Part shown: piece after piece, positions 49,843 through 57,892 of the stretch
Numbering within the stretch: the stretch's first letter is position 1
Layout: each line of letters starts with the position of its first letter
Assembly: GCA_964587915.1 (NCBI GenBank)
Contig: CAZPMK010000001.1
Location: 1 to 64,000 of the forward strand
Direction: 5' to 3'
Length of the DNA stretch: 64,000 nt
From: CAG-177 sp964587915
Lineage (GTDB): Bacteria > Bacillota > Clostridia > Oscillospirales > Acutalibacteraceae
The notes under the pieces: model-generated
Databases searched by the model: none
What the model was told of the DNA's origin: nothing
The model's input: only the letters and a program-made list of their open reading frames with translations
Translations under genes and position numbers: made by a program

Positions 49843-51738
49843 ATGGCGAAAGAAAATAACGAGGGAAAAAGACCGTCATCCGTTCCCGAGGGCTTCAGCT
49901 CAATTGCGGATGATGAAGCGATAACTGAAATTGATTTTAACAGCTTCCTTGAAGAAAGCTCCGAGGATTCGTCGATGTTTGCAGGCTTCCATGAGGATAT
50001 AGAAAACACCGAAAAGAGCCTTGCCGACGAGCTGGACAGCCTCTATGACGATATCATGAGCAGTGGCCCTGCAACGATAGTGCCGAAGCCCATTTCCGAT
50101 ATCGTGTCGGGTGAGGATGAGCAGGAGGAGAAAGTCACGGAGCCTGAAAGCAATGCTTTGGACGAGCTGTGGCTGAATCCCGAGGAATACATCGAGCCGG
50201 AAATCCCCGTGGTTGCTCTCGATACAGACGGCGAAGCCGAAACGGATGAGGTGCAGACCGAGATTGAGCTTGAGGAGCCGATGCACCTGACGGACGAGAA
50301 AAACGACCTTTTCAGCATGATAGATTCGCTCAAGGCGGAGACGGACGGCGACACGGGCTTTGATGATATTCTTTCCGAAATAGAAGCAAACGACCGTATG
50401 ACCCCCGTCAGCGAGGATACCATCGAGATTGAGCCCGAGGAGGAGCTTCCCGATTTGATACCGGAGGAAGAAGCTATACCCGATGAGCCGATTTCCGAGG
50501 ATGACGGCGACGATTTTGATTACGAAAAGGAGCTTGCGGCACTTCTGAGCGAGGACGGCGACGAAAGTGACGAGCCGATTCAAGAAGCCGAGGAGGACGA
50601 GATACAGTCTCCTGCTCCCAAAGGCGGCTTTGTGATTGATATTCCCGATGACGGAAACGATTACGAGGCGGCGGCTTCCGAATACGATACCAGGGAGCTC
50701 CCCGTGTTTGAAAAAACGGTGGGCAACATTCCTACGGAGGAAGAGCCGGAAAATCTCATTCCCGAGGAAAAAGCCGAGTCGAAAGAGGACGGCGGCGAAA
50801 AGAAAAAGGCGGGAGCATCGGAAATAATAAGAAGAATTGTGCTTGCCGTTTCTATAATAACGATAATCATAAGCAGCGGCGTGCTTGCAAACACCTATAT
50901 CATCGAGCCTTATCGGTACAAAAAGAACGAAGATTTGCTTGCAAGCCGTCTCGATTCGGGTGCGAACGAGCATAACGATGCAAGCGTTGACGATGTAGTG
51001 ATAAGCGGAAACACATCAACGAATTATCCTGCGGGAATGCTTGCAAAATATGCACAGCTCTATGATGTCAACAGCGACCTTGCAGGCTGGATTTCAATTC
51101 CGAAGCTCGAAATAAATCTGCCCGTAGTCAAGGGAACGGACAACAGCTATTATCTTCGCCGCAACATTTATAAAAAGCGTACCGATTACGGCGTTCCGTT
51201 TTTCGATTACAGAATAAGCGACCTTAAAAATCTGCCCCGAAACACGGTGGTCTACGGTCACAATATGCGTCATGACGATTTGATTTTCGGTATGCTCGAA
51301 AATTACCGCGAAATAAGCGGCTTCAAGGATGCTCCCGTGATTGAATGCAACACCATTTACGGCGATCAGCTTTGGTTCGTCTATGCCGTGTTTATAACAG
51401 GTTCAAAGGCAAGTGACGATAACGGATATCTTTTCCCGTACAATTTCATTGATGTAAGCGATGCAAAATTCGCCGAATACATCAAGGAGCTTGACAAGAG
51501 AAAGTTCTATGAAACGGGTGTTGATATCAACGAAACGGATAAAATTCTCACCCTCTCCACCTGCTGCTACGATTTTGAGGATGCAAGACTTGTTGTTGTT
51601 GCAAGAATGAGGCGTGACGGCGAAAGCTCAAGTGTGGACACATCAAAGGCGAGAAGTAATCAGAATCCCAAATATCCTCAGGCATGGTACGATGCCAACA
51701 AGAAGACCAATCCCTATGCGGGAGATGCCAGATGGTAA
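49843..51738 (+). CDS. Class B sortase with long acidic cytoplasmic domain
   Basis: The 631-residue protein has a very acidic N-terminal part (residues 1 to about 320, rich in Glu/Asp, little predicted fold), one membrane helix (about 328-350), and a C-terminal class B sortase domain with His473 (VVYGHNMRH), Cys574 (TLSTCC) and Arg582 (EDARLVVVAR). The catalytic half resembles the gene before it (41% by eye over the TLSTC region is not measured; only motif order is compared). Since the N-terminus precedes the membrane helix it should lie inside the cell. The extension is more than the length of the enzyme itself. Confidence 0.88.
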   Translation: MAKENNEGKRPSSVPEGFSSIADDEAITEIDFNSFLEESSEDSSMFAGFHEDIENTEKSLADELDSLYDDIMSSGPATIVPKPISDIVSGEDEQEEKVTEPESNALDELWLNPEEYIEPEIPVVALDTDGEAETDEVQTEIELEEPMHLTDEKNDLFSMIDSLKAETDGDTGFDDILSEIEANDRMTPVSEDTIEIEPEEELPDLIPEEEAIPDEPISEDDGDDFDYEKELAALLSEDGDESDEPIQEAEEDEIQSPAPKGGFVIDIPDDGNDYEAAASEYDTRELPVFEKTVGNIPTEEEPENLIPEEKAESKEDGGEKKKAGASEIIRRIVLAVSIITIIISSGVLANTYIIEPYRYKKNEDLLASRLDSGANEHNDASVDDVVISGNTSTNYPAGMLAKYAQLYDVNSDLAGWISIPKLEINLPVVKGTDNSYYLRRNIYKKRTDYGVPFFDYRISDLKNLPRNTVVYGHNMRHDDLIFGMLENYREISGFKDAPVIECNTIYGDQLWFVYAVFITGSKASDDNGYLFPYNFIDVSDAKFAEYIKELDKRKFYETGVDINETDKILTLSTCCYDFEDARLVVVARMRRDGESSSVDTSKARSNQNPKYPQAWYDANKKTNPYAGDARW

Positions 51739-51778
51739 TTTCAATCGCAACCCGATTTGACAAGGAACGGTGAAACGA

Positions 51779-54019
51779 ATGATAAAGAAAGCGAGCATAT
51801 TCACCCTGAACGCCTATACCGCACAGGGTGCTGCCGACACGCTGCAACTGCGAATGCAGGAACGGTGCGGTGAGCTTGAGCAGTCGGATTTTGCGAATCC
51901 CGCCGAGCTTATCGGTTTTGCACTTTCCTGCAAAGGCATGGCAGTTGTCTCCGCTCCGATATCACAGTATCTCGATGTCAAGCTGCAACTGATAAAGAAA
52001 CTCGGACTTCGCCCCGTCAGGAGCAAGTCGATATCCGAGGCTCTCGGTGCAACGGGAATTACGGACAAGCGAACGCTGGATTTGCACAGTGCCGTTCCCG
52101 AGGGTGCACATTCTCTTGCATCGGTGGACGGACGGTATTCGGGCTTCCTTTGCAAAACAGAAAGCGGATTTCTTCTTCTGCTTCCGCTTGATGCGGATAT
52201 AATCGAACGGTTTTTCCGCATACAGGCAAAGCCGATTTTCGGAGAAGCAAAGGAGAAAAAGCAGTCGGGAATCGCACGCTTTAAGCAAAGCGTTGAGCAT
52301 ACGGTGGCGGCGGGACGAAGTGTTGCCGTGGCACAGGTCGGAGCATGGAAGCCGCTCATGGCTTCAATAATGACGGTTGAGGATGCGGATAAAGTTTTCC
52401 TCCCTGCCGAGCTTGCCAAGGTGCGTGAAAAGGATACCAAAATCGAGCAGAGCTATCCCGAATATGCGAAAGAAGCACAAACGACAGCCGAAAGTGTTTT
52501 CGGTGCGGTTGTTTCCGAGGTTTTGACCGACGGGGACGGAAGCAGATATGTCACCGTTTGCGTTTCGGACGGACACAATGCCCGATGCGTAAGAGTTTTT
52601 GAAGAAAATCCCGAGGAGCAGGAGAAGCATTTGCTTTCTGCGGCAATAATCAAGCTGTGCTCCATGCTCGATGAAATTCCCGCCGAGGGACTTGTTCCGC
52701 CTCCGGAGACGGAGATAAGAGCGTCGAAAAATTCAACAAAGCCGTTCATCATTGCGATTGCAGGCGTGCTTGCGGCGATATTGCTGTGCGTAATTCTGAC
52801 CGTTGCATTCGGTGCAAATTCGGGGAAGGCATTATTTGCCGATGCCACGACCGATACAACTTTTTTCCGATTTGAAGAAACGCAGAGTCAAACGCTCTAT
52901 GATTATCACGGCGAGGTGGGAATCGGCGATTTTGACCTCGAAACAACGCAGGACGAAACAACAACCCTCCTGCCCGAGACCACGCAAACAACTACTCAAA
53001 GAGTGACGAAAAAAATTACGACGACCGCAAAGGCGATCAAAACGACCCTTGCGAGCATCGTGACGACAACTAAAGCGGCAATAAAAACAACGGCGAAGCC
53101 GACGGAAAAAGCGACGGAGAAAACCACCGAAAAAACCACGGCGGAAAAGACGACAGAAAAAGAAAAGGAAACAACAACCGCAACCAAAAAGGCATCAACG
53201 AGCGGAAAATTTGTTTTCAAGGTCTACGGTTACGGCCACGGAGTGGGTATGAGTCAAGAGGGAGCCATACAAATGGCAAAGGACGGCAGTACCTACAAGC
53301 AGATTTTGGCACATTATTATCCCGACACGAAGCTGAAAACAGATTCGAGCACACCGAAAAAGGTGGAGTACGGCGGAAAGGAAATCCCGATTGTCAAGTA
53401 TCTCTGCGGTACGGCAAAACGGGAAATCGGTGCAAGTGCTCCTGCCGAGGCGTTGAAGGCACAGCTTGTTTGTGCATATACATTCGCAAAAACCTATAAT
53501 TTCAATGTTCCGTCAAGTCAGCACGCCTATGATGACAGCTTTGATTATGAGGGAACGGCTCTCCACAAGGCTTGCCTTGAGGTGCTTAATATGGAAAAGG
53601 ATTCCGACACTCCGAAAGCCGTTTATGTTGATTACAACGGTTCGGCGGCAAGAACGGTATATTTTGCATCGGCAGGCGGAAAGACCACCTCGGCAAAGGC
53701 AACATGGGGTGCAACGCAGTATCCGTATCTCAGCGGCGGTGCTGCCTGTATGGAAAAAGTCGATGCAACCACCGTGACGATTACCTCGGAAGAGATGAAA
53801 AAGTACATCACGGAGTACGACAAGAACATAAAGCTCAGCGGCGACCCGTCCGAGTGGCTTGAAATTATTTCTCACGATGCCGCCCGTGACGAGAATTGCG
53901 GATATGTCGAAAAAATCCGCGTGGGCGATAAGACAATAAGCGGCAACAAGTTCAGGGCGAACGTGCTCTCATATAAAATCCGCTCCCATTGCTTTACATT
54001 TGAATATATCCCCGAATAG
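51779..54019 (+). CDS. Membrane SpoIID/LytB-domain protein with CinA-like cytoplasmic part
   Basis: The ~746-residue protein has a cytoplasmic part of about 325 residues, one membrane helix (FIIAIAGVLAAILLCVILTV), a Thr/Lys-rich linker (about 385-485), and an external SpoIID/LytB domain (KVYGYGHGVGMSQEGA, LKAQLVCAYTFAK, YFASAGGKT). SpoIID-type enzymes are lytic transglycosylases that cut stripped glycan. The N-terminal part resembles the adjacent CinA in order (AVPEGA ... LLLLPLD against FVPTGG ... VVMLPGP). The start may be the GTG at 51770 or the ATG at 51779; spacing to AAGGA is poor for the first and long for the second. Confidence 0.8.
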   Translation: MIKKASIFTLNAYTAQGAADTLQLRMQERCGELEQSDFANPAELIGFALSCKGMAVVSAPISQYLDVKLQLIKKLGLRPVRSKSISEALGATGITDKRTLDLHSAVPEGAHSLASVDGRYSGFLCKTESGFLLLLPLDADIIERFFRIQAKPIFGEAKEKKQSGIARFKQSVEHTVAAGRSVAVAQVGAWKPLMASIMTVEDADKVFLPAELAKVREKDTKIEQSYPEYAKEAQTTAESVFGAVVSEVLTDGDGSRYVTVCVSDGHNARCVRVFEENPEEQEKHLLSAAIIKLCSMLDEIPAEGLVPPPETEIRASKNSTKPFIIAIAGVLAAILLCVILTVAFGANSGKALFADATTDTTFFRFEETQSQTLYDYHGEVGIGDFDLETTQDETTTLLPETTQTTTQRVTKKITTTAKAIKTTLASIVTTTKAAIKTTAKPTEKATEKTTEKTTAEKTTEKEKETTTATKKASTSGKFVFKVYGYGHGVGMSQEGAIQMAKDGSTYKQILAHYYPDTKLKTDSSTPKKVEYGGKEIPIVKYLCGTAKREIGASAPAEALKAQLVCAYTFAKTYNFNVPSSQHAYDDSFDYEGTALHKACLEVLNMEKDSDTPKAVYVDYNGSAARTVYFASAGGKTTSAKATWGATQYPYLSGGAACMEKVDATTVTITSEEMKKYITEYDKNIKLSGDPSEWLEIISHDAARDENCGYVEKIRVGDKTISGNKFRANVLSYKIRSHCFTFEYIPE

Positions 54020-54025
54020 AAATCA

Positions 54026-54064
54026 CCCTCCGCTCAGTCAATATAGACCGCGGAGGGATTTTTA
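54026..54064 (+). terminator. Terminator after the SpoIID gene
   Basis: CCCTCCGC (54026-54033) pairs with GCGGAGGG (54050-54057) across a 16-base loop, followed by ATTTTTATA. It closes the cysteine desulfurase-to-SpoIID plus-strand gene run. Confidence 0.7.
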
Positions 54065-54065
54065 T

Positions 54066-54100
54066 ACAAAAAATGCGACCCCGTTTGCACGGAGCCGCAT
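54066..54100 (-). terminator. Terminator of the rplJ-rplL operon
   Basis: On the minus strand a 12-bp stem with two G-U pairs (ATGCGGCTCCGT at 54100-54089 with ACGGGGTCGCAT at 54084-54073) closes a GCAA tetraloop and is followed by TTTTTTGTAT. It lies 18 bases past the rplL stop. Confidence 0.88.
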
Positions 54101-54117
54101 GATTTTTTAAGGTAAAA

Positions 54118-54495
54118 TTATTTAATTTCAACCTTTGCGCCGACTTCTTCGAGCTTAGCCTTTGCAGCCTCAGCATCTTCCTTGGAAACGCCTTCCTTGA
54201 GAGCCTTGGGAGCGCCGTCAACAACAGCCTTAGCCTCAGCAAGTCCAAGACCGGTGATCTCACGAACAGCCTTGATAACCTTAATCTTCTCAGCGCCGAC
54301 TTCTGCAAGGATAACGTCAAACTCGGTCTTCTCCTCAGCAGCAGCACCGCCTGCTTCTGCGGGAGCAGCAACAGCGACAGCGGCAGCGGCGGAAACGCTG
54401 AATTCTTCCTCAACAGCGTGAACAAGCTCTGAAAGCTCGAGAACGGTAAGAACCTTGAGTTCTTCAATTATAGCAGTAATTTTTTCGGATGCCAT
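54118..54495 (-). CDS. rplL: Ribosomal protein L7/L12
   Basis: The 125-residue protein has an N-terminal dimerisation helix region (IIEELKVLTVLELSELVHAVEE), an Ala-rich hinge, and the C-terminal factor-binding domain (AEVGAEKIKVIKAVREITGLGLAEAKAVVDG). It forms the stalk that recruits translation factors. Typical length and order after rplJ. Confidence 0.98.
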   Translation of the reverse strand: MASEKITAIIEELKVLTVLELSELVHAVEEEFSVSAAAAVAVAAPAEAGGAAAEEKTEFDVILAEVGAEKIKVIKAVREITGLGLAEAKAVVDGAPKALKEGVSKEDAEAAKAKLEEVGAKVEIK

Positions 54496-54539
54496 AGTTT
54501 ATTTTCCTCCAAACATGAATTTTAATTTTTAGATTGTTT

Positions 54540-55052
54540 TTATGCTTCTGCGGGTGCTTCGCCGCTCTTATCAACGATTGCCTGTACGGCACGGGCGAAG
54601 GATGCGATGGGTGCATTGAATGCATTGCAAACAGTAGCAAGCAATACATCTCTGCCGGGCAACTTTGCAAGAGAATCGATGGTTGCAGTATCAATTACAG
54701 AACCGTCGAGGTAGCCGCTCTTAACGGTGAAATTCTTATGAGTTTCTGCAAACTTTGAAAGAATTCTTGCGGCGGCGGTGTGGTCTTCGGGGCTGATACC
54801 GATAGCGGTGGTGCCTTCAAGAACGCTGCAAAGGTCATCAAGACCTGCATTCTTAGCGGCAAGACCGAGAAGGGTATTCTTAACTACCGAATACTTAACG
54901 CCTGCTTCACGCAGTTCCTTACGCAGCTTAGTATCATCGGCAACATTGATGCCCTTGTAATCAACAACGACACCTGCTACGGAATTCTGAAGCTGTTCGG
55001 TAAGGTCTGCTACGACCTGCTTCTTTTGCTCGAGAACCTTCTCACTGGGCAT
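54540..55052 (-). CDS. rplJ: Ribosomal protein L10
   Basis: The 170-residue protein binds 23S rRNA and carries L7/L12 dimers on its C-terminal helix. Landmarks: VVADLTEQLQNSVAGVVVDYKGI and KLRKELREAGVKYSVVKNTL. I start at MPSEKVLEQ, behind GGAGGTGAAAAT; the longer frame runs through the leader RNA. Confidence 0.97.
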   Translation of the reverse strand: MPSEKVLEQKKQVVADLTEQLQNSVAGVVVDYKGINVADDTKLRKELREAGVKYSVVKNTLLGLAAKNAGLDDLCSVLEGTTAIGISPEDHTAAARILSKFAETHKNFTVKSGYLDGSVIDTATIDSLAKLPGRDVLLATVCNAFNAPIASFARAVQAIVDKSGEAPAEA

Positions 55053-55083
55053 ATTTTCACCTCCAAGGAAATTATACATAATT

Positions 55084-55209
55084 AAAGCCCTTTCCGCATA
55101 CCGCAGAAAGGGCGTAAACATACCGATATAAAATCTAAAGTATGCATCCTCTCTCGGCAGGCGGTAAAACCATTATGCGAAAAGCACCTGCTGTCTTAAA
55201 AAGAACAGC
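55084..55209 (-). ncRNA. Ribosomal protein L10 leader
   Basis: The 5' leader between the promoter and rplJ has a distinct fold: an arm with CAGCAGGTGC...GCCTGCCG, and next to the gene a stem of 8 bp (GCCCTTTC at 55113-55106 with GAAAGGGC at 55094-55087) and then TTTAATT, an attenuator. Free L10-L12 complex binds such leaders and represses the operon. The boundaries are approximate. Confidence 0.75.
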
Positions 55210-55215
55210 TCAGTA

Positions 55216-55244
55216 ATATTAACACACTTTTTACCGTGTGTCAA
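55216..55244 (-). promoter_or_regulatory. Promoter of rplJ-rplL
   Basis: On the minus strand TTGACA (55244-55239), a 17-base spacer and TAATAT (55221-55216) form a strong sigma-A promoter just after the rplA stop. The rplJL genes therefore have their own promoter apart from read-through from rplKA. Confidence 0.85.
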
Positions 55245-55259
55245 GAGTTTTTTTGAATT

Positions 55260-55967
55260 TTATGCCTCAACAGCAGAGCCGACCTTGTTGGGGTTGACCT
55301 TTACGCCGGGGCCCATGGTGGTGGCGAGTACGCAGGAACGGATGTACTGACCCTTTGATGCGGCGGGCTTTGCCTTGATGATAGCGTCGAGAAGAGTGTT
55401 GAAGTTCTCACTGAGCTTCTCTGCGCCGAAGGAAACCTTACCGATGGGGCAGTGGATGATGTTGGTCTTGTCAAGACGATATTCAATCTTACCGGCTTTA
55501 GCTTCGGTAACTGCCTTGGCAACATCGGGTGTAACGGTGCCTGCCTTCGGGCTGGGCATAAGTCCGCGAGGACCGAGAACCTTACCGAGACGACCAACGA
55601 GACCCATCATGTTGGGTGCTGCGATGGCAACATCAAAATCCATAAAGCCTTCGCCCTGAATTCTTGCAACAAGGTCTTCAGCACCGACTACCTCTGCACC
55701 TGCGGCAACAGCGGCATCTGCATCTGAACCCTTAGCGAAAACCGCAACTCTGACGGTACGACCCGTGCCGTTCGGAAGAACGACAGCACCGCGAACCTGC
55801 TGGTCAGCATGGCGGGAGTCAACGCCCAAACGAACGTGGACTTCTACGGTCTCATCAAACTTAGCGGTTGCACTCTTAACGGCAAGCTCGAGAGCCTCGG
55901 CGGGCTCATAAAGAGCTGCCTTATCAATGAGCTTGGCGCTTTCATTGTATTTCTTTCCGTGTTTCAT
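55260..55967 (-). CDS. rplA: Ribosomal protein L1
   Basis: The 235-residue protein has the L1 landmarks KKYNESAKLIDKAALYEPAEALEL, VHVRLGVDSRHADQQVRGAV and PNMMGLVGRLGKVLGPRGLMPSPKAGT. It binds 23S rRNA at the E-site stalk and can repress its own mRNA. I start at MKHGKKY, behind GGGAGGAAAAATTAAC. Confidence 0.98.
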   Translation of the reverse strand: MKHGKKYNESAKLIDKAALYEPAEALELAVKSATAKFDETVEVHVRLGVDSRHADQQVRGAVVLPNGTGRTVRVAVFAKGSDADAAVAAGAEVVGAEDLVARIQGEGFMDFDVAIAAPNMMGLVGRLGKVLGPRGLMPSPKAGTVTPDVAKAVTEAKAGKIEYRLDKTNIIHCPIGKVSFGAEKLSENFNTLLDAIIKAKPAASKGQYIRSCVLATTMGPGVKVNPNKVGSAVEA

Positions 55968-56024
55968 GTTAATTTTTCCTCCCAATCATGTGGTTAATCG
56001 GATTTTTCCTCCCACAATTTGCAA

Positions 56025-56450
56025 TCAGTCAACTACTGTTACGCCCATGCTGCGAGCGGTGCCTGCGATCATGCTCATAGCGGTTTCAACGCTTGCTGCA
56101 TTGAGATCGGGCATCTTCTGCTCTGCAATCTTGCGAACCTGCTCAGACGTTATCGTTGCGACCTTGTTCTTGTTGGGAACACCTGAACCGCTCTCGATGC
56201 CGCAAGCCTTTTTGATAAGAACGGCGGCGGGCGGAGTCTTGGTGATGAATGAGAATGTACGGTCTGCATAAACGGTGATAACGACGGGGATGATAAGACC
56301 CATATCGTTCTTGGTACGCTCATTGAATTCCTTAGTGAACGCCATGATGTTAACACCGTGCTGACCGAGGGCAGGACCTACCGGGGGAGCCGGAGTTGCC
56401 TTGCCTGCGGGGATCTGTAACTTAATCAAGCCTACAACTTTCTGTGCCAT
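56025..56450 (-). CDS. rplK: Ribosomal protein L11
   Basis: The 141-residue protein starts MAQKVVGLIKLQIPAGKA and has TPAPPVGPALGQHGVNIMAF, the L11 N-domain that binds the GTPase centre of 23S rRNA. I start at that Met, behind GGAGGTTATTTT. The leader of about 130 bases to nusG holds further hairpins, such as GCGTCC/GGACGC near 56530-56543. Confidence 0.98.
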   Translation of the reverse strand: MAQKVVGLIKLQIPAGKATPAPPVGPALGQHGVNIMAFTKEFNERTKNDMGLIIPVVITVYADRTFSFITKTPPAAVLIKKACGIESGSGVPNKNKVATITSEQVRKIAEQKMPDLNAASVETAMSMIAGTARSMGVTVVD

Positions 56451-56584
56451 AACAAAATAACCTCCATAAAATGTGGTGAATTGCGGAGCCTTGCGGCCCC
56501 TCCCACGAAGCTGCGGTAAATCACGCCGCAACTGCGTCCGAGGACGCTAAATTTGAAAGGGTTATGACCCTCAAATTACCGTGT

Positions 56585-57133
56585 TTATTCGGCAAGCTCA
56601 ACCTGATCGAGCTCAAGCTCTGCAACGGTTTCCTTGCCAAAGAATGCTGATACCGTGACCTTGACGATATTGTTATCAACGTCAAGCTCATCAACGACGC
56701 CCGAAAAGCCTTCGAGATAACCGTCGATAATCGTAACGGTGTCGCCTACGCCGTAGGAGACCTCGATGCTTCTCTTTTCGACTCCGAGCCTGATAACTTC
56801 TTCGTCGGTAAGAGGGATCGCCTTATTTTCAGGGCCTACAAAGCCCGTAACGCCGCGAATGTTTCTGATAAGAAGCCATGTTTCATCGCTCATCTTGGGG
56901 CGATTGTCTTTATCGGGCGTTACCGCTACCTTTACGAGAACATAGCCGGGAAAGAGCTTACGCTCAATCTCTTTTTTCTTTTCGGCATCCGTTACCGTCT
57001 CGGTAGGGATTTTGACCTCTAAAATGAGATCCTGCATTTTGCGGTTTTCGGTCATCTTTATAATGCCGTCCGCCACCTTGTTTTCATAACCTGAATAGGT
57101 ATGAACAACGTACCATCTTGTTTCAATAGGCAT
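56585..57133 (-). CDS. nusG: Transcription factor NusG
   Basis: The 182-residue protein has the NGN domain (RWYVVHTYSGYENKVADGI, FPGYVLVKVAV) and a KOW motif (VGDTVTIIDGYLEGFSGVV). It binds RNA polymerase and links it to Rho or the ribosome. Standard place between secE and rplK. Confidence 0.97.
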   Translation of the reverse strand: MPIETRWYVVHTYSGYENKVADGIIKMTENRKMQDLILEVKIPTETVTDAEKKKEIERKLFPGYVLVKVAVTPDKDNRPKMSDETWLLIRNIRGVTGFVGPENKAIPLTDEEVIRLGVEKRSIEVSYGVGDTVTIIDGYLEGFSGVVDELDVDNNIVKVTVSAFFGKETVAELELDQVELAE

Positions 57134-57152
57134 TGCAGTTCCTCCCGCCCCG

Positions 57153-57527
57153 TCAGCCGATAAAGAAGCTCTTTATCGCCATCATGGCGGCAGTCGTGGT
57201 CGTCTGAGCATCTGCGTCTGCTCCGCTCATGCTCTCAGCGGCCTTTTTGAGCAAGCCGATAAGGAAAGCAAGAAGCTGGTCAACGCCGAATATCGCTGCG
57301 CCGCAAATGATTACGGCAACAAGGACGACACCTGTTGATTTCAGGACGGTGTTTCTGTCCGGCCAAACAATCTTTTTGATTTCGCCTTTTAAGTCTTTCC
57401 AGAACTTCTTAAAGGCAGTGCCGGCTCTTTTGAAAAAATTGCCGTTCGGATTGGCAGGCTTTTTATCCTTTTTCTTTTCTGCGGCGGCAACCTTTTCTGC
57501 TGCTTGGGAAATTTCCTTTTTAGCCAT
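57153..57527 (-). CDS. secE: Preprotein translocase subunit SecE
   Basis: The 124-residue protein has a basic Lys/Ala N-terminal half, the conserved FKKFWKDLKGEIKKIVWPDRNTVLKST (about 37-63) and one membrane helix (about 66-88). It stabilises SecY in the translocon. The Lys-rich N-terminal and a C-terminal extension of about 30 residues after the helix make it longer than the minimal 60-residue form. Confidence 0.94.
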   Translation of the reverse strand: MAKKEISQAAEKVAAAEKKKDKKPANPNGNFFKRAGTAFKKFWKDLKGEIKKIVWPDRNTVLKSTGVVLVAVIICGAAIFGVDQLLAFLIGLLKKAAESMSGADADAQTTTTAAMMAIKSFFIG

Positions 57528-57544
57528 AGGTCGTTCCTCCCGCC

Positions 57545-57709
57545 TTACTTTGATTCTCTGTGAAGAGTGTGTTTTCTGCAGAAACGGCAGTACTTATTCA
57601 TTTCAAGCCTGTCGGGTGTATTCTGCTTGTTTTTCATTGTGTTGTAGTTGCGCTGTTTGCATTCGGTGCAAGCAAGTGTAATCTTAACTCTTTTACCGTT
57701 AGCAGCCAT
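57545..57709 (-). CDS. rpmG: Ribosomal protein L33 (zinc type)
   Basis: A 54-residue frame starts MAANGKRVKITLACTECKQRN and has two CxxC pairs (CTEC and CRFC), so it is the zinc-binding form of L33. It is at the usual place, 17 bases before secE, and begins the rpmG-secE-nusG-rplK-rplA operon. The Met follows GGAGGTGCCGCAC. Confidence 0.97.
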   Translation of the reverse strand: MAANGKRVKITLACTECKQRNYNTMKNKQNTPDRLEMNKYCRFCRKHTLHRESK

Positions 57710-57838
57710 GTGCGGCACCTCCATTTATCGGAATTTCAGGCTTCCTGCGAATTTATCAGGCAATTCGCCGAAGCTCAGCCTCCCTCTGCGATTTAAATTC
57801 AGGGTGCAAAAAAAGAGCCCTTTTGCAGAGGTAGGATT

Positions 57839-57867
57839 ATGATATCACAATCCGCACACGCAGTCAA
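57839..57867 (-). promoter_or_regulatory. Promoter of the rpmG-secE-nusG-rplKA operon
   Basis: On the minus strand TTGACT (57867-57862), a 17-base spacer and TATCAT (57844-57839) form a sigma-A promoter with a leader of about 125 bases to rpmG. Confidence 0.8.
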
Positions 57868-57892
57868 GCCCTTTTTTGAATTTATTTTCGGA

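Noticed and set aside
49900..50973. 357-codon minus-strand frame opposite the acidic sortase region
   Set aside because: The Glu/Asp-rich coding on the plus strand yields a long open antisense frame rich in Phe, Leu and Arg; no start signal or known domain.
52996..53220. Minus-strand frame opposite the Thr/Lys linker of the SpoIID protein
   Set aside because: It is the antisense of a low-complexity repeat (Val/Phe/Ser pattern) and not a gene.
57710..57892. tRNA gene before rpmG
   Set aside because: No cloverleaf or T-loop sequence is visible; only a promoter and an untranslated leader.
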